From positions 124,001-188,000 of the forward strand of contig CAJNOL010000175.1 of NCBI GenBank assembly GCA_905250125.1: DNA of 64,000 nucleotides, in the 5' to 3' direction. The position numbers were made by a program, and so were the translations under genes. Below are positions 11,294-23,611 of the stretch, piece by piece. Position 1 is the stretch's first letter, and every line of letters starts with the position of its first letter. This stretch comes from Rotaria sordida. Taxonomy: Eukaryota > Rotifera > Eurotatoria > Philodinida > Philodinidae. Under the pieces are notes generated by a model, which searched no databases, was not told the origin of the DNA, and saw only the letters and a program-made list of their open reading frames with translations.

Positions 11294-14200
11294 ATGAGAA
11301 TCGTTATTATTTTATATGGCATCGTCATATTTACTATTAACAAATTTCCTTTAACTAGTAAGCACTTATATACAAGGTTAAAAAAAAAGGAATTTTCTTG
11401 TTAATAATAGAAACTTGTAATTCTGCATATTATCCACCAACAAAATGTCTTGATAAACTTGATCACTACGAATGTATTTGTGGACAAGGTCAATTATGGA
11501 ATGGGTACACATGTGTTGGTAAGAAAAAACAAATGATTATTAAATCCAAAATAAACAAATAAATATTAATGTTTATATTTTAGCGGATGCTGTTGATTCA
11601 AGACTTGTTTTTAATGGTACTCGTTTTCCATCCTATATTGAACTTGATAGTAAAACATTTCCACGTATTTCGGAATTAACTATTTCATTTTGGATTCGAG
11701 TATGGGCAAAAATTGATTCAGCTCAGCATACAATTCTTTTTTATAAAACAGGTCTTATAATATTTCTTATTGTCTAATCACATATATCCTTAATTATTAT
11801 AGATGATGCTCACCCAGTGTTACTTGTATCATTCATAGATAATTCTCGTTTACATGTAGAATTATTAAATAATATTTATGATGTATCTATACCATTATCT
11901 CTGGAACAATGGCATCATATATCAATAACACACAATCTTTCTGAAAGTGACAATATAAGAATAATGATAAATGGTACTCGTGTTGTTGTATTAATTTCAT
12001 CGAAAACTTATCGATATGAAAAACGAAATCATCAAACAATTATTGATAGTGGTGGTGATTTTTTTGTTGGTCAAGCATTACGTACAACAAATTTAACAAG
12101 TAATAGTATGACAGGAGATTTTGAATTTGATATACAACGAGCATTTTATGGTGAAATTGCATTTATTAATTTATGGCAAAAAATTTTATCTGACCATGAA
12201 TTACATCAATTAGCAAATGATTGTCATGCACAACGACAAGAATGTGGAGATGCGGTTACATGGATGGATTTTGTTAATGATATTAAAGGTGAAATTAAAA
12301 TACATTGGCCATCAGGAATTTATTCACTTTTTGGTAAAAATTTCCTCAGACAAAAACAAAAACAAAAAAAAAATGAAATTTTTAATTTTCATTTATTGTA
12401 TTATTTAGGTAATTGTCCTACTCAACAATGGCTTCATGAAGCATGTGATAATTATTGTCGTAAACTTGATGGTACAACTTTTTGTTTTTTTGTTTTTGAT
12501 TTTGAATTATAATTAAATCGAAATGTGTTTATTTAATTAGGACCTCATTGTAAAAATGAAAGTCAATTAAGTATTATTTGGCAAAAAGCTATAGCTGGTC
12601 AAACAGTTGTTAAACATTGTCCAGGACATGTAAAAAATGGTAAATTTTTTTTTTGTAGAATTTATTAATAAATATATTCATAGAAAATTTAGGTAGTGTT
12701 TATCGAACGTGTCAACGTATTGAACAAATAGCTCGTTGGACATATATTGATTATAATGAATGTACTCATCCATTAATAAATGCAATTGATCAAGAATTAC
12801 ATATACCTAAATCAGATAAAGAAGAAATACTTGTACTTCGTGATAAATGTGCATATTTAGCTGAAATGACATCAATGAATTTAACAACAACACAATTATA
12901 TAGTTCAATTGATCTTATTTTACTTATTGAACAAATTGAACAATTAACAAAAGTTTTAGTATGTTTTCATCTCTTTATATTTTCGAAAAAATAAAAATAA
13001 AAATTTTTGTTTTGTTTTGTTTTTGTTTTGTCTTTTCAGACAAGTCATTTTGATAGTTTAACACAATGGTATTCATCATCCGATGAAGCATTATATTTAG
13101 GTGATATAAATGCTACTCTCCATATACATCGATATTTAGTTGAAGTTATATCAGATTTAATTGATGAAAGATATGCATCTTTATGGATTGGTACGAATCC
13201 ATTAGGAAATGATTTTATACGTTTATTAACTTCACTTCAACGTTTAACAATGATTCTTGCACAAATATTAATTAATAATTGTGATCAATTTCCTGGTTGT
13301 TCATTTAGTGTTTATACAAAAAATATAAATCAAACAATGAGGATTTTAAATCGACAAGAATTAAATTCATTTTTTTATGAAAATGAAAAAACACAAATCA
13401 AATTTAGTTCTATTAATACAAAGAAAAATCTAAATAGTAATAAAACAACATTGATTTATGATGATAAAACTAATAGTAAGAATGATTAATAGTATAGACT
13501 ATAATTACAAGTATTTGAATTAGGTTCTGCATGGTATTCAGTATCTATTACAAGTTTAGGTACAGCTCATCTCTATATACCAAATCTTCGATTAGGACGG
13601 TAAACAAACATAAAAATTTTCATAGCAGAAACTATCGAAAAAAAAACCGTTCTAATTCTAGTATCTCAAAATATGACAATATAAATAGTCATGTCGTATC
13701 AATTGATGTTAAACTTCGTAAACCAATTCAACAATCAAATTATTTGTCAACACTTGTATCAACCGATAAGATACCTATACTTATAACAATGGGTTATTTA
13801 AATGTAAAATTTTCTTTGTACTCATTTGTATGATAAAAAAAAAGAAACAAACAAAAACTTTTTCTTTTAAATAGTACGATAATATCTCAGGTAATCAATG
13901 TGTTTATCTTGACACAACAAATGCATTTACACATGGACAATACAAGTAAATAAAAACAAATTCTATAGATCAGATTTTCTTATTGAAAATATATTTAATA
14001 TTTTTAGAGCAACACTTTTTCGTCAATGGCATTGGCAAAATTCGCCAAATGTATGTGATATAAGTCAAATATCTATAGCTGATAGAGCTACATGTTCATG
14101 TCTGATTTCCAATGGAACATTTGCTATTACAAGTGATATGTTCGATCCAAAGGTGAGTGATATTTTTTTGAACAAAAATTATTATTATTATTATTATTAT

Positions 14201-15744
14201 CATATAAATTTTTATTCTAGTGGCGTCCATTAGAATTTCGATTATATCCATTAGGTATATTCTCCTATATTGGCTCATTTGTTCATATATTGTTTGCATT
14301 AATGACATTATTTATGTTAAATTATCTTCGGTAAAATATTCTTCTATTAACAAAAAAAAGAAAGAAAACTTTTCTTCTTGTTTAGAACTCATTCATCAGC
14401 TGCATATATTCATAAACATTATTCATTTGTATTATGTTGTTCACAAATAATTTTAATTTTAGCATTTAATGGTATACCATATCATCATTCATTTCTTTGT
14501 CGTGCAGTTGCATGTACAACACATTTTTTTATACTTTCATCTTATTGTTGGTTAATGAATGAAGCTTTTAATTTATATATACAAATAACTTATACAACAC
14601 ATCCAGCTGTTGCTGGTGCAAGTACAGCACTTTCGGATGCGGCTTCAAAATATCGTTTTCTTGGAATGGGTTATAGTAAGTGAAATTTTATTTTAAAATT
14701 TATTTTATTTCAATGTTTATTCTAGTTTTACCATTTTGTATTGTAACATTACTTGCATCAATAAAAAAGTCAACATATTTTATGCAAATAAAAATGCGTT
14801 TATGTTTTATTGATCTTGATGATTGGTTGAAAATATATTTTATACCAATATCAGCTATTATATTTGTATGTATAAGTTTAGTAGAATATTTTGTTTGTTT
14901 TTTTTTTGATTCTAAAGAAATTCCTTTTTTGTTTTTCGTTGGTAATAGATAACAATAATGGTAATGATCTTTTCAGCTAAACAACATCATGAAAGTTCAT
15001 ATACGAAAAATGAAAAAGCCAATGAAGTTATTGTGTAAGTTTTAACAAAGAAGAAATTTTTGATATGAATAATTGATGATTGAATTTATAGAACATATAC
15101 TGGTGGTATTTGGTCACAATTATTTTTACTAACAATTAGTTGGTCTTTTGCAATACTTCCTTATTTTTATGATGAAACTATTCTCCGACTTTTACATGGC
15201 TTTTTTAATGGTTTACAAGTACAAAAATTTATTTGTCTTTTTTTTTTTTTTTCTATGATAACTAATTTTTTAATTGTAGGGAGGCTTTCTTTTTCTTTCA
15301 TTTTTTTTATTTAATGATGAGGTAACATTATCTAGTTAATAACTCTCTTTTGAAAATTTATATTTTAAATAGATTCGTCGGCATTATCGTGATCGTCGTC
15401 GTCAATTACGTCGTATACAATTAATGGAAGTTCCTTATCAAAGTTCAATAGTTGGATCCGAAGGACAACATTCATCAGTTGTTGTATCTTCAGGATCACC
15501 ACCAACATTACGTCATGGAGTAAATTTATCAGCACCAGCATCACCATCAAAACAAACGTCTGTTACATCAGTTGTTTCAAATGTGTTAAATCGAAATCAA
15601 CAACATTCATCAGTTCGTAATACTTATGACGCAATGAAATGGACATTAAGAAGAAAATCATCAGTTGAAACATCGAAATCAAGAAAGAGTTCTTCAAATA
15701 AAAATATTGCTAATGAAGATGATTATCGTATTACTGTTGTTTAA
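11294..15744 (+). CDS. Adhesion G-protein-coupled receptor (pentraxin/LamG-like + HRM + GAIN/GPS + 7TM), 19 exons
   Basis: Exons: 11294-11357, 11411-11518, 11584-11751, 11803-12333, 12409-12471, 12541-12639, 12693-12958, 13040-13475, 13524-13599, 13626-13803, 13875-13945, 14008-14152, 14221-14330, 14386-14675, 14726-14865, 14949-15034, 15092-15218, 15280-15321, 15373-15744. They join in frame to 1123 residues. Order: signal peptide (1-17); Cys-rich EGF-like segment (23-57); concanavalin/pentraxin-like domain (about 60-265; FWIRVW, LSLEQWHHISIT); hormone-receptor domain (about 291-370; CP-GH, GSVYRTCQ, RWTYIDYNEC); GAIN region to a GPS (CSCLISNGTFAI, near 720); seven membrane segments (745-1000; FFILSSYCWLMNEAFNLY is the family-B TM3); basic, Ser-rich tail ending ITVV, a class I PDZ ligand. 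The pentraxin-plus-GPS layout recalls ADGRD1, but HRM differs. The GPS lacks the usual His-Leu before the cleavage Thr/Ser, so autoproteolysis is doubtful. AATAAA at about 15776. Confidence 0.88.
14178..14200. repeat. ATT microsatellite in GPCR intron 12
   Basis: About 7.7 copies of ATT inside the intron between the GPS exon and the first transmembrane exon. Confidence 0.85.
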
Positions 15745-15969
15745 TTTTTTTCAAATTGTATATAGAAAAAATTTCAAATAAAACTTAAAATGAAGTCAAT
15801 GTGAAAGAATATGTTATTCATTCTGACATGAAATTATTATTATTGATATGATTCATCTATGATAAAAGTTTTGAATCATAGAAGAAAAAAACAACATAAG
15901 AGAACGCATATAAAAAGCAAATACCACCTTGATAGTCGCACACGATACTTCATAAGTTTCATATTACAA

Positions 15970-16362
15970 ATGTCTTCAAGTGAATCGTTATTTAACTCAC
16001 TAACAGAGGAAGATAAAGAATTATTTAATACTGTAAGTTATTTTTATTAATCAAAATACTAAATTTATCTTATGTATAGTACAAAGAATCGATCAATGCT
16101 CGAATTCGTGAAACATTTCCATTCATACCTGTTGATTATGATGTAAAACCATTGAGTATTCATCAACAACTTGGTTGTGGTACATTCTATACTTATAAGG
16201 TATAATTTCATATTTGTTTTGAAATAATAAAATGATTTATTGGATATTTTCAAGGTTGCATTGCCTAATGATCAAATTGCTGAAGTCGCTTTTCATTTAG
16301 GTGGTAAACGAGCAACACCACTTGTTGGACCACCTCATTTTGAAATTACCAAAAGCAACTAA
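15970..16362 (+). CDS. Stefin (type 1 cystatin)-like small protein, 3 exons
   Basis: Exons 15970-16032, 16080-16199 and 16255-16362 join in frame to 96 residues, the size of a stefin. There is no signal peptide, as in cytosolic stefins. An amphipathic N-terminal helix (YKESINARIRETFPF) is followed by LSIHQQLGCGTFYTYKVALP, which lines up with the stefin helix-loop-strand SFKSQVVAGTNYFIKV. QLGCG stands in place of the inhibitory QxVxG loop. A last strand region FHLGG completes the fold. If this assignment is right, the protein would act on papain-type cysteine proteases, but the changed loop residue makes activity uncertain. The upstream in-frame ATG at 15859 would add a basic unstructured leader and is less likely. 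It starts 225 bp after the GPCR stop on the same strand. AATAAA-like signals follow at about 16380-16395. Confidence 0.55.
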
Positions 16363-16569
16363 TTAAATATTAGACATTTAAATAAAACTTAATAAATAAT
16401 GTATTTCGTGACACAAACTTTGTAATAATCTACTATGATAAATAGCAAGTCAAACATGGAAATCTGACAAGTGAAAAACAAATGTGGCTTCTTTTTTTGA
16501 TAATATATCTATGCCATTAACATGAATGATTGATCGACAGACATGCAAAAACATTTCAATGTTTTTTCA

Positions 16570-18560
16570 TATATATTTTTTCTCAATCAGTATTCTACAC
16601 AGACGCAACTCTTCGTAGTTGTATCCGAGTTGACAACTTTTTTTTTCATGCTCGAATTTGACCCAATCTAATGATCTTATATTTAGACACAAATCGGGCA
16701 CGGTTATCGGTACTCTAGACTCATCCAGTACTACCCAGTAAATTCTATCATTCATAAAAAGTTACAAAACTTTTATGTCATATTCAAAAATATTCGATTT
16801 AGTTACACAGATACATAACATTCTGATTCTAAAATTCTATCTATGTTATTAAATATACGCTCATTTATTGTTGATAACACTGAAACTCATGATCATATTG
16901 GGGTCAAACATAATGAATATAAATAAATATATACAGATCTACATCATGAATATCAAAAATTATTTCTATTTTTTATTATGTTAGTGATTCTCAAGTATGC
17001 CAATCTAACTACTATGATATGATGGAACTATTTTTCACTTCTATACACTATGAACAAATAGCAATTTTAAAACAATTAAGACTATTATTCGTTATGAGAA
17101 TGTACATAGCTGCCGGGTAGGCGATTGTAAATAGTGTCTTACAATTCTGCCGAGTATGCGGTGCACAACTTGGCTCGGATTATGAATCCAATTAAAGATT
17201 CAATAGGTCAGTTTGGATACCGAAGATGAAAAACGTTGGCAGGTCAAGTCAAAGTGTAATGTCATACTTGGTCTCGGCTTCGCAGCAACGTATGTTCCGA
17301 TAATATATAATTTTTCTAATTATTCCAACGTATTGTTTAGTTTTTGATATCAACGTGAAAAACTATTTACTCATGTCTTAACGAAATCAGCCTACTCGTT
17401 AACTCCTAGCATTCATACAAAGATAGATGAGTTTTGGTAAATTGTATAACGGAAATGATGAAACAATCGATAATATACATATGTACTAAAATTATCATAT
17501 TTAGTTCCATTATTTGACTTTTAACTCTAGCATTGTGAACAAAAAGAGCAAGTATGTTCAATTATACTGAAGAAATTTTAAACTCAAGTAGACAATCACT
17601 GAGTAGTTGTTTGTGCGATTGCACATAATTTCTTTCTACGTGTTACTATTTAGCCAATTGACTCCACATCGAATATTTTTAAGATATGAAAGCTTAGAAA
17701 CGTATGATGACTGAAACACTCATCAGGTATTCAGTACTACAGAGCATCAGTATGCACTTCGCCAAAATGAAGATCGTTGAAATTCGATAATTCATACGTC
17801 AGCAATGTGGCTATCAGCAATAGCTATTTTTGATGATTTATATTTTGATGACCGAACCTATCGACAGTATTCTAAAATAATATCTGTAGTATCTCTCTGT
17901 GTAGTAAATATTCGAAAAGCAAACGAAAGGGATGATTGTCGATAGAATCATCAAAAGAAATTCATCGATATGAAGATGATCAAAATAATAATCGGTGAAA
18001 TTCATTTCGAAAAGTTATCTTTTTGATAATGTTCGTTGTGGCGTTGACATACATAACCTTGCCGAAAGCACTTCGGGTACAAAAAGTTGTACCTGTGCAG
18101 AATATTAATCATAAATGAACTCTATCTTGAATTTTTTTTTTCATGCCAGGTACGCGAGCCAATGTAGCACTTTGCATCTAGACACAAGCATAAAATCGAG
18201 ATCAGTACCAAGCACTTGACCTAGTTCTAGAATCTCATCTCAACCATTTATTGGATAATCAAAAAAAAAGCCATAATGGAGAACAGACAATGCTCCATTT
18301 TTTGATCCATCTATCTGAATAGTTTAGTTCTAGATTATGTCTATTAAGAATATGATAAGTAAGTCTAACTAACACATTAGAAATAAACCATTGAATAGAA
18401 AGATCTTAACAAAGACATTTTTAGTATTGACTATGAAAATGATGTTTCACATCATATTCGAGTACATCAATAGCAATTATCATATCCATTCATCGATTCT
18501 TTCATGTTATTTTAAACTAAGTGCTAAGTCAATGAAATTGTTATTAACATAACATTTCGA
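16570..18560. repeat. Degenerate direct repeat pair, about 500-bp copies 1.5 kb apart
   Basis: Segments near 16590-17095 and 18100-18560 share, in order: a T-run followed by CATGC, an ATTTAGACACAA / ATCTAGACACAA block, GGTACT/AGTACC, CTAGACTC/CTAGAATCTCATC, ATTCTGATTCTAAAATTCTATCTATGT against ATCTGAATAGTTTAGTTCTAGATTATGT, and AAATAGCAATT/CAATAGCAATT. Identity is low with gaps. They could be the ends of a decayed element, but I see no LTR hallmarks. Confidence 0.35.
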
Positions 18561-18645
18561 ATAAACTTATCTTGACAGTCATCATCAAACAAAAATGAAA
18601 GAATAACATTTTAATAGAACGATCAACTCTTTAACACTATCGTCA

Positions 18646-19292
18646 ATATCACTAACGAGGTAAGTCCTCCAACTGATAAATCGCTTTTGAGACGAGACTA
18701 TGTCCATTATATAGACACAAATGAGCTATGAATACCTTGAAAAGAGTTTGTGCTCATAGTTTATTATTGTTGAGATACTTCACTTTTTAAAGAATTGCCG
18801 TGGTTCTTTCAAGAACATGAGCAAAACTTATTTTTCAAATTTCGACTTGAAACTTTGCATAGAGACAGAGCTTAATGAGAATAATTTTTTGTGAATATTT
18901 CAGATCTTGTTGCTGTTTCTATCCTATGATATAACTATGGTAATAAAGTGTCTTTTTGCACCACTTGTATCAACCAACAGATTTGATGTTCTTATTTCAG
19001 AGTAGCAGCAAATTCAAAAACTTAAAACTTTCACAATAAACTTCGCTCGTTAAGGCGTGTCTCTGGGCAAAATTCCAAGTCGAAATTCGAAAATGAGTTT
19101 TGCTGATGTTCTTGAGGTGAACTACGACATTCACTTAAAAAGTACCGTAACAATGCAGTATCTGCGGAGTAATAAGCTTTGGGACGGACTCTGTTCAGGA
19201 TATTCATAGCCCATCTGGATCTACATAATGTACACAGTCTCGACTGAAAAGCGATTTACCAGTTGGGGAAATTCCCTCATGAGCTGATATTA
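18646..19292. repeat. Long palindrome (foldback element), family A copy 3
   Basis: It is the clearest family A copy. From left to centre: AATATCACTAACGAGG, CAACTGATAAATCGCTTTTGAG, ACCTTGAAAAGAGTTTGTGCTC, GAGACAGAGCTTAATGAG. The right arm read inward gives AATATCAGCTCATGAGGGAA, CAACTGGTAAATCGCTTTTCAG and CAGAGACACGCCTTAACGAGCG. The central segment keeps GGTAATAAAGTGTC and TTGATGTTCTTATTTCAG. No ORF of family interest. Confidence 0.85.
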
Positions 19293-19620
19293 TGCTTCTC
19301 GGTTAGGAGGCGGGGTGTGGCTCTCCTCCCAAATGCCCGACTTTCTGCGAAATTCTTAATAATTCCTGCCAATTTTTTAAAGATTTGTGGTAATTTCGGA
19401 CAGCAACCAGATTTTGAAACACGATTAACCTTTCTCAGGCAAAAAGTAAAATAGAAATAAACAGACAATGTTATTGTGAGGTGAAAAAAATTGGGGAGGC
19501 CCCAGCGAAGCGACGACTTGATGGCGAATCGTCTATTGTGAGTGGGGTCGGGTCGTGGTAAGCTTAGTCCTTCCTTCGCCCCCCAGTCACCACTTCAAGA
19601 ACGAAAGCATTTTTCTATCG
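19293..19620. other. GC-richer block of unknown origin next to a palindrome
   Basis: About 330 bp with GGGGAGGCCCCAGCGAAGCGAC, GGTTAGGAGGCGGGGTG and TCCTTCGCCCCCCAGTCACC, far richer in G+C than its surroundings. It begins where the family A copy ends. Open frames of about 63 codons exist on both strands across the same bases, which suggests composition rather than coding. Possibly a fragment of a different mobile element. Confidence 0.3.
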
Positions 19621-20365
19621 ACAACCCCGGTCGATATTCTAAATTATCACTGACTAAATCATGATTATTTGACGATACAATATTTTTCTTTTGAAATATC
19701 ACGTTTTCTGATAAAAAACACAAGATAATATTTATTTATCATGCATGAATAATTCACTATTCCGTTCGATAGATCTTGGCCTATTATCATTACCTGTTTT
19801 GTTAAAATAGAATATTTACAAATGAATAACTATGTAATTATTAAGATCTAATTTTTATTTCTCAACATGATTTCTTCATCATAATTTTAATTTGACTCTA
19901 TTTGTTTTTTTGTTTTCATCATCACAAAAGCTCATTGATAACAAAGACATAAACACAGAAAAGAAAAGGAAAACTCGAATTTTTTTGTTAACACATCGAA
20001 AGAAAAAAGAAAAGAAATAAAAAATAAACGCAAGAAAAAAAACCAAGAAACACAAGTCTTCTACATAGACATTTTATTTTCCAAGCAAAATCCCCTCCCA
20101 AAAAAAAACAAAAAATCCAAACGTTATGATCTTCTATTTTTTTTTTCTAATGTTTTGCCAGAAAAATAACCAAATATGATTTTAATTACCTTGACAATAC
20201 ATAAGTCAGAGTACTAATATATACATACAAACAATGACAAACAACAAGAAACAGAAAAAAAAAGGATACAAAGGAAAAAAAAAACAAACAAGAAAATGTT
20301 CATTCGAGATAGAGTTGAGAATTAGAATGATGATAATAATCAAAAAAAAGAAAAGATTTGTTTGT

Positions 20366-20897
20366 TTAACATGAACCACCAACCTATGAAAGAAATCCAT
20401 TGTATAAAACTTTTGCTTTTCAATGAAAAAAACATACTTGTTCTTGATATACATCAATTGTATCATTATCTTCCATTTCTAGGAGTTTAGGCGTTTCATC
20501 ATCATTTATACGTTTACCATCAAATAGAAACCTAAATATTAGAAATAAAAATCAAAAGATTTTTATTTCTAAAAAAATTATTTACCGCAAACTACCAACG
20601 GCAACTCCTAAATAAATCTAATAAATTTTTAAATATAAACTAATTATTTTAATCTAACCTTGACGCTCAGCATATGATTTTTTTAATTTTCCCATTGATG
20701 TTGTCATTTTTACCTTGAAATGAACTTCACCTATAAAAAAAAAGACACAATAAAATTAATTCTCATTTAACACAAAAAAACGAATTTTTGTTTTAAATCA
20801 ATAATAACTCACTATTGTCTTGACCGACTACTCTAAGTTTAATATATTCATCTGTTTTACTTGTATTATTGCTATTTGAAGCGTCAGCAGTGGACAT
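20366..20897 (-). CDS. SUMO: SUMO (small ubiquitin-like modifier, SUMO1-like), 5 exons
   Basis: Minus-strand exons 20813-20897, 20659-20730, 20586-20607, 20438-20531 and 20366-20383 join in frame to 96 residues. A short flexible N-terminus (1-17) precedes a full ubiquitin-like fold: [39 protein letters not shown], and [13 protein letters not shown]. The VHFKVKM and SLRFLF segments match SUMO1 more closely than SUMO2/3. The last exon supplies only VGGSC and a stop. The di-glycine needed for conjugation is present, and two residues (SC) would be removed by a SENP/Ulp protease. The residue before GG is Val, where most SUMOs have Thr. No clear psi-K-x-E self-sumoylation site is seen in the N-terminus. 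The product is a nuclear/cytosolic modifier used by the E1 (SAE1/2) and UBC9. Confidence 0.95.
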
Positions 20898-22899
20898 TTT
20901 TCGTGTGTGTGTGCGTGTGTTTTTTTCTTCTTCTAAAAAAGAATAAAATAATAAGCGTAAAATATTTTTTATTCTCTTGACTAAATGAATATTTCATCGT
21001 TCATATGAGTGAATATGTGGCAAGAATTTTAATAGATAGATTTTTTTTTTTTTGAGAAAGAGAGAAAGTGGGCAAAGAATGTTCTAGAATATGACGATGA
21101 TTGGTCAGTTTAGAAAGAAAACAACATAGTCATGCACTATAAAATACAAATAGAGCTACTAGCAATGAGAAAATCATGTTAGATGACGCTTATATCGGTA
21201 AACAGTGGCGTCCTCTTTCTCTCATTCTCTCTCTCTTTTTTTTGTTCTAGTTTGCCCTAGTGTCACGTGTTGAATTATTATAGAAAACTTCTTTGGGGGG
21301 TTCTACTATGCTTGAATGATTGGTTAGTCAAAGAAAAAAAATCAAGGAAAATAAATGAAAAAAAAAGACAGGCGTGTCGTTTTGTAAAAAAAAAAGGACA
21401 AAAATGTCGATTAAGTCTTTTGTTTTCTTCTTACTTAAATTAAACAATATGGTTGATCTATAGATAATAACCTTAGCAGAAAGAAAAATGTACTCGTTGA
21501 TAGTTACGAGTGAAAAATAACGTAGTCAAAACATAGAATATTGAGTACACCCATCGAAAATAAGATATAGCGCAGAATATTTTTTGTGTTTATTAGCAAA
21601 ATAAACAGTTCTGTGTAATATGAGAAAATGTCCTTTAGAAAAGTATCCATGTTGAAAATATTTTGCAAATATGAGAAAATCATTAGGTTTTTAATTAAAA
21701 AAAAAGAATTAAATATTAATATTAATAGTGATATTATTGTAGTAAAAATGATTGAAGCCAAGTAAAACTGTGTGTTATAGAAATAAATCTTAAATATTTA
21801 AAAGTATTGAATATTGAATTGTGAGAAGAGAATTGCTTTTCATGAATGATGGTTCCGTTGTGTTAGTATGATAGAAAAAAGCTTTCTTTGAATCTAGTTC
21901 GTCGATTCAAATCTTATAAAAAATGTTGTAAATAATTTTTAGATAATTATACGAAGGATTTTGACTGTCTCAGCTTTTTAGTCTTTCATAGGTATTGTAT
22001 TATGATGTTCTATGGATAAAGCATTTTTTTTTTTGCAATTTTTGTTCTGAGATTTAAATTTAATGTTAAAAGAAATGCTATAGGTTTGTTTCTTGCGAAC
22101 AGAAGAACCTTATTGATGATATCTTTTATTGACCATGGTTAAATGACATCTATAGAATCATTATTTCTTATGATATAAGTGGAATAATATTTAAATAAGT
22201 AGATATATATTGGATAAATATCGAGCAACTCATTACACAAGCAATACATAATCTTGATGGTATTTATGGAATGATTAATATGATATTAAAATCTGAAATG
22301 AATGCTCAAGAAAGAGTTACTCTCCGTTAGAAGGTAGAAAGAAAAAAAGTGATATTTAACAAGATTTGATATGATCAAATAAGTATTTACAGGATGAGAA
22401 AACAATAGTGTTATAGTCAACAAGAATCTGTCATATTATTTCTTTCATAAATATAAATTGATCTTTATTAATCGAGCATAATAGAATAAAAATTAGAGTC
22501 CTGCGGGATAAACTTTGTTCGAGTCTCGAATCTCACTTGTTCCATCCTATTTTATTTTTAAAATGTCCTGGAGGACTCTAGTAAAAGTATATGATATTAA
22601 TAACCATGATATAGACGATGTGTGTTTTAGACTAACTTTTAATAGTCTTATGTGTTAATAGTTGGAGTTCATTTTGAACTGGATCTTGTTTATAAAAAAA
22701 ACTTATCTGAAATGGAAATGTATATATGCATGTCTTACCTCATTTACATCGTTTTTTTTTTGAAATTCACAAACAGAATTCGATTCTGTACCATGTTTTA
22801 GTCAATGTACATAGTGATATTGTAATGCGTTGATGTAAATTGTTCAATCGATTTGTTTTGTTTTTTTAAAGTTTATATATATAAAATGAGATTTTTCGT

Positions 22900-23611
22900 C
22901 TTATATTTCGTCTGATCATAGTCGTGATCGAAGTCGAATTGATTAACCAATTCATAAACGAACAAAATCACTAGATAATTGTACAAATTTACGTCACTCA
23001 CCGTAAGTTTTTCTTTTTCTTTTTGAATTTTTCTTATTTCAAAACAGAATAAAATTATTCACATTTTGCTGTATAATGTGTCTGTGTGTATGCATGGATG
23101 ATAATAGTAAACGATATTATTCATTCCTATATGCAACTACATTAGCTTCCTCGTCTAGTAAACACTATCGACGAATGTGAGGTTTGATATCATGCTCAAT
23201 ACACTCGATTTTTACTTATATTTTCTCATTAAATGCTTGCTTATAGTTTGCTGCTTTGCTGTTCTAAACAATATATTAGATCTAAGTCGTTCTTATTCTA
23301 ATTATAAGAAATTAACACAAAAGATGAGATAATTGGAATTGGAAGAATAAACTCAATCAATCATAAATCTAAGAATAGTTTTATAAATTTTTGTTTTTTT
23401 TTTCTTCAGTTCGGATCTGATAGCATACCATCATCAATTCGTGAAGATGATATAGAAAATTGAACCTATCATTGAAATATTCGGTAAATATATTCTATAT
23501 TAATTTTCTTTTAGTATTTTTCTCTTAACTACGTAATCGAAGAAATTATGAATATATAATTTATTATTGTAGAACACGATCTAAAAGTTTAGATCATTTG
23601 TATTTTTAAGC
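22900..23611 (+). pseudogene. Possible decayed multi-exon gene, Arg/Ser-rich 3' end
   Basis: Three coding-like pieces bounded by splice-like sites. About 22915-22999 has SRDRSRI, an in-frame TAA, then PIHKRTKSLDNCTNLRHS, followed by GTAAG. About 23410-23484 follows a TTTCTTCAG acceptor (FGSDSIPSSIREDDIEN), then stop codons, then GTAAAT. The last begins after a TTATTGTAG at 23572 (RTRSKSLDHLYF and TAA at about 23610). The second and third pieces share a compatible phase, while the first and second do not. Repeated RSKSLD/RTKSLD motifs hint at one Arg/Ser-rich protein. Disabled by stops; family unknown. Confidence 0.3.

Larger units (their letters stand above)
16363..20365. other. Intergenic region with repeats
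   Basis: 4 kb without an intact gene. It holds a weak direct repeat pair (about 16570-17095 and 18090-18560), a family A palindrome (18646-19292) and a locally GC-richer block (19293-19620) directly abutting it. The 19.6-20.3 kb part is plain AT-rich sequence with A/T runs that forms the 3' flank of SUMO. Confidence 0.55.

Noticed and set aside
10903-11343. Two minus-strand ORFs (80 and 65 codons)
   Set aside because: Low-complexity, and the second overlaps the GPCR signal-peptide exon antisense.
19263-19468. Opposed 63-codon ORFs
   Set aside because: Same bases open on both strands in a GC-rich block; no recognisable domain.
22488-22577. tRNA-like GTTCGAGTCTCGAATC segment
   Set aside because: Resembles a T-arm, but no acceptor stem, D-arm or anticodon arm can be folded around it; TAGAGTCCT/AGGACTCTA only makes a loose inverted repeat.
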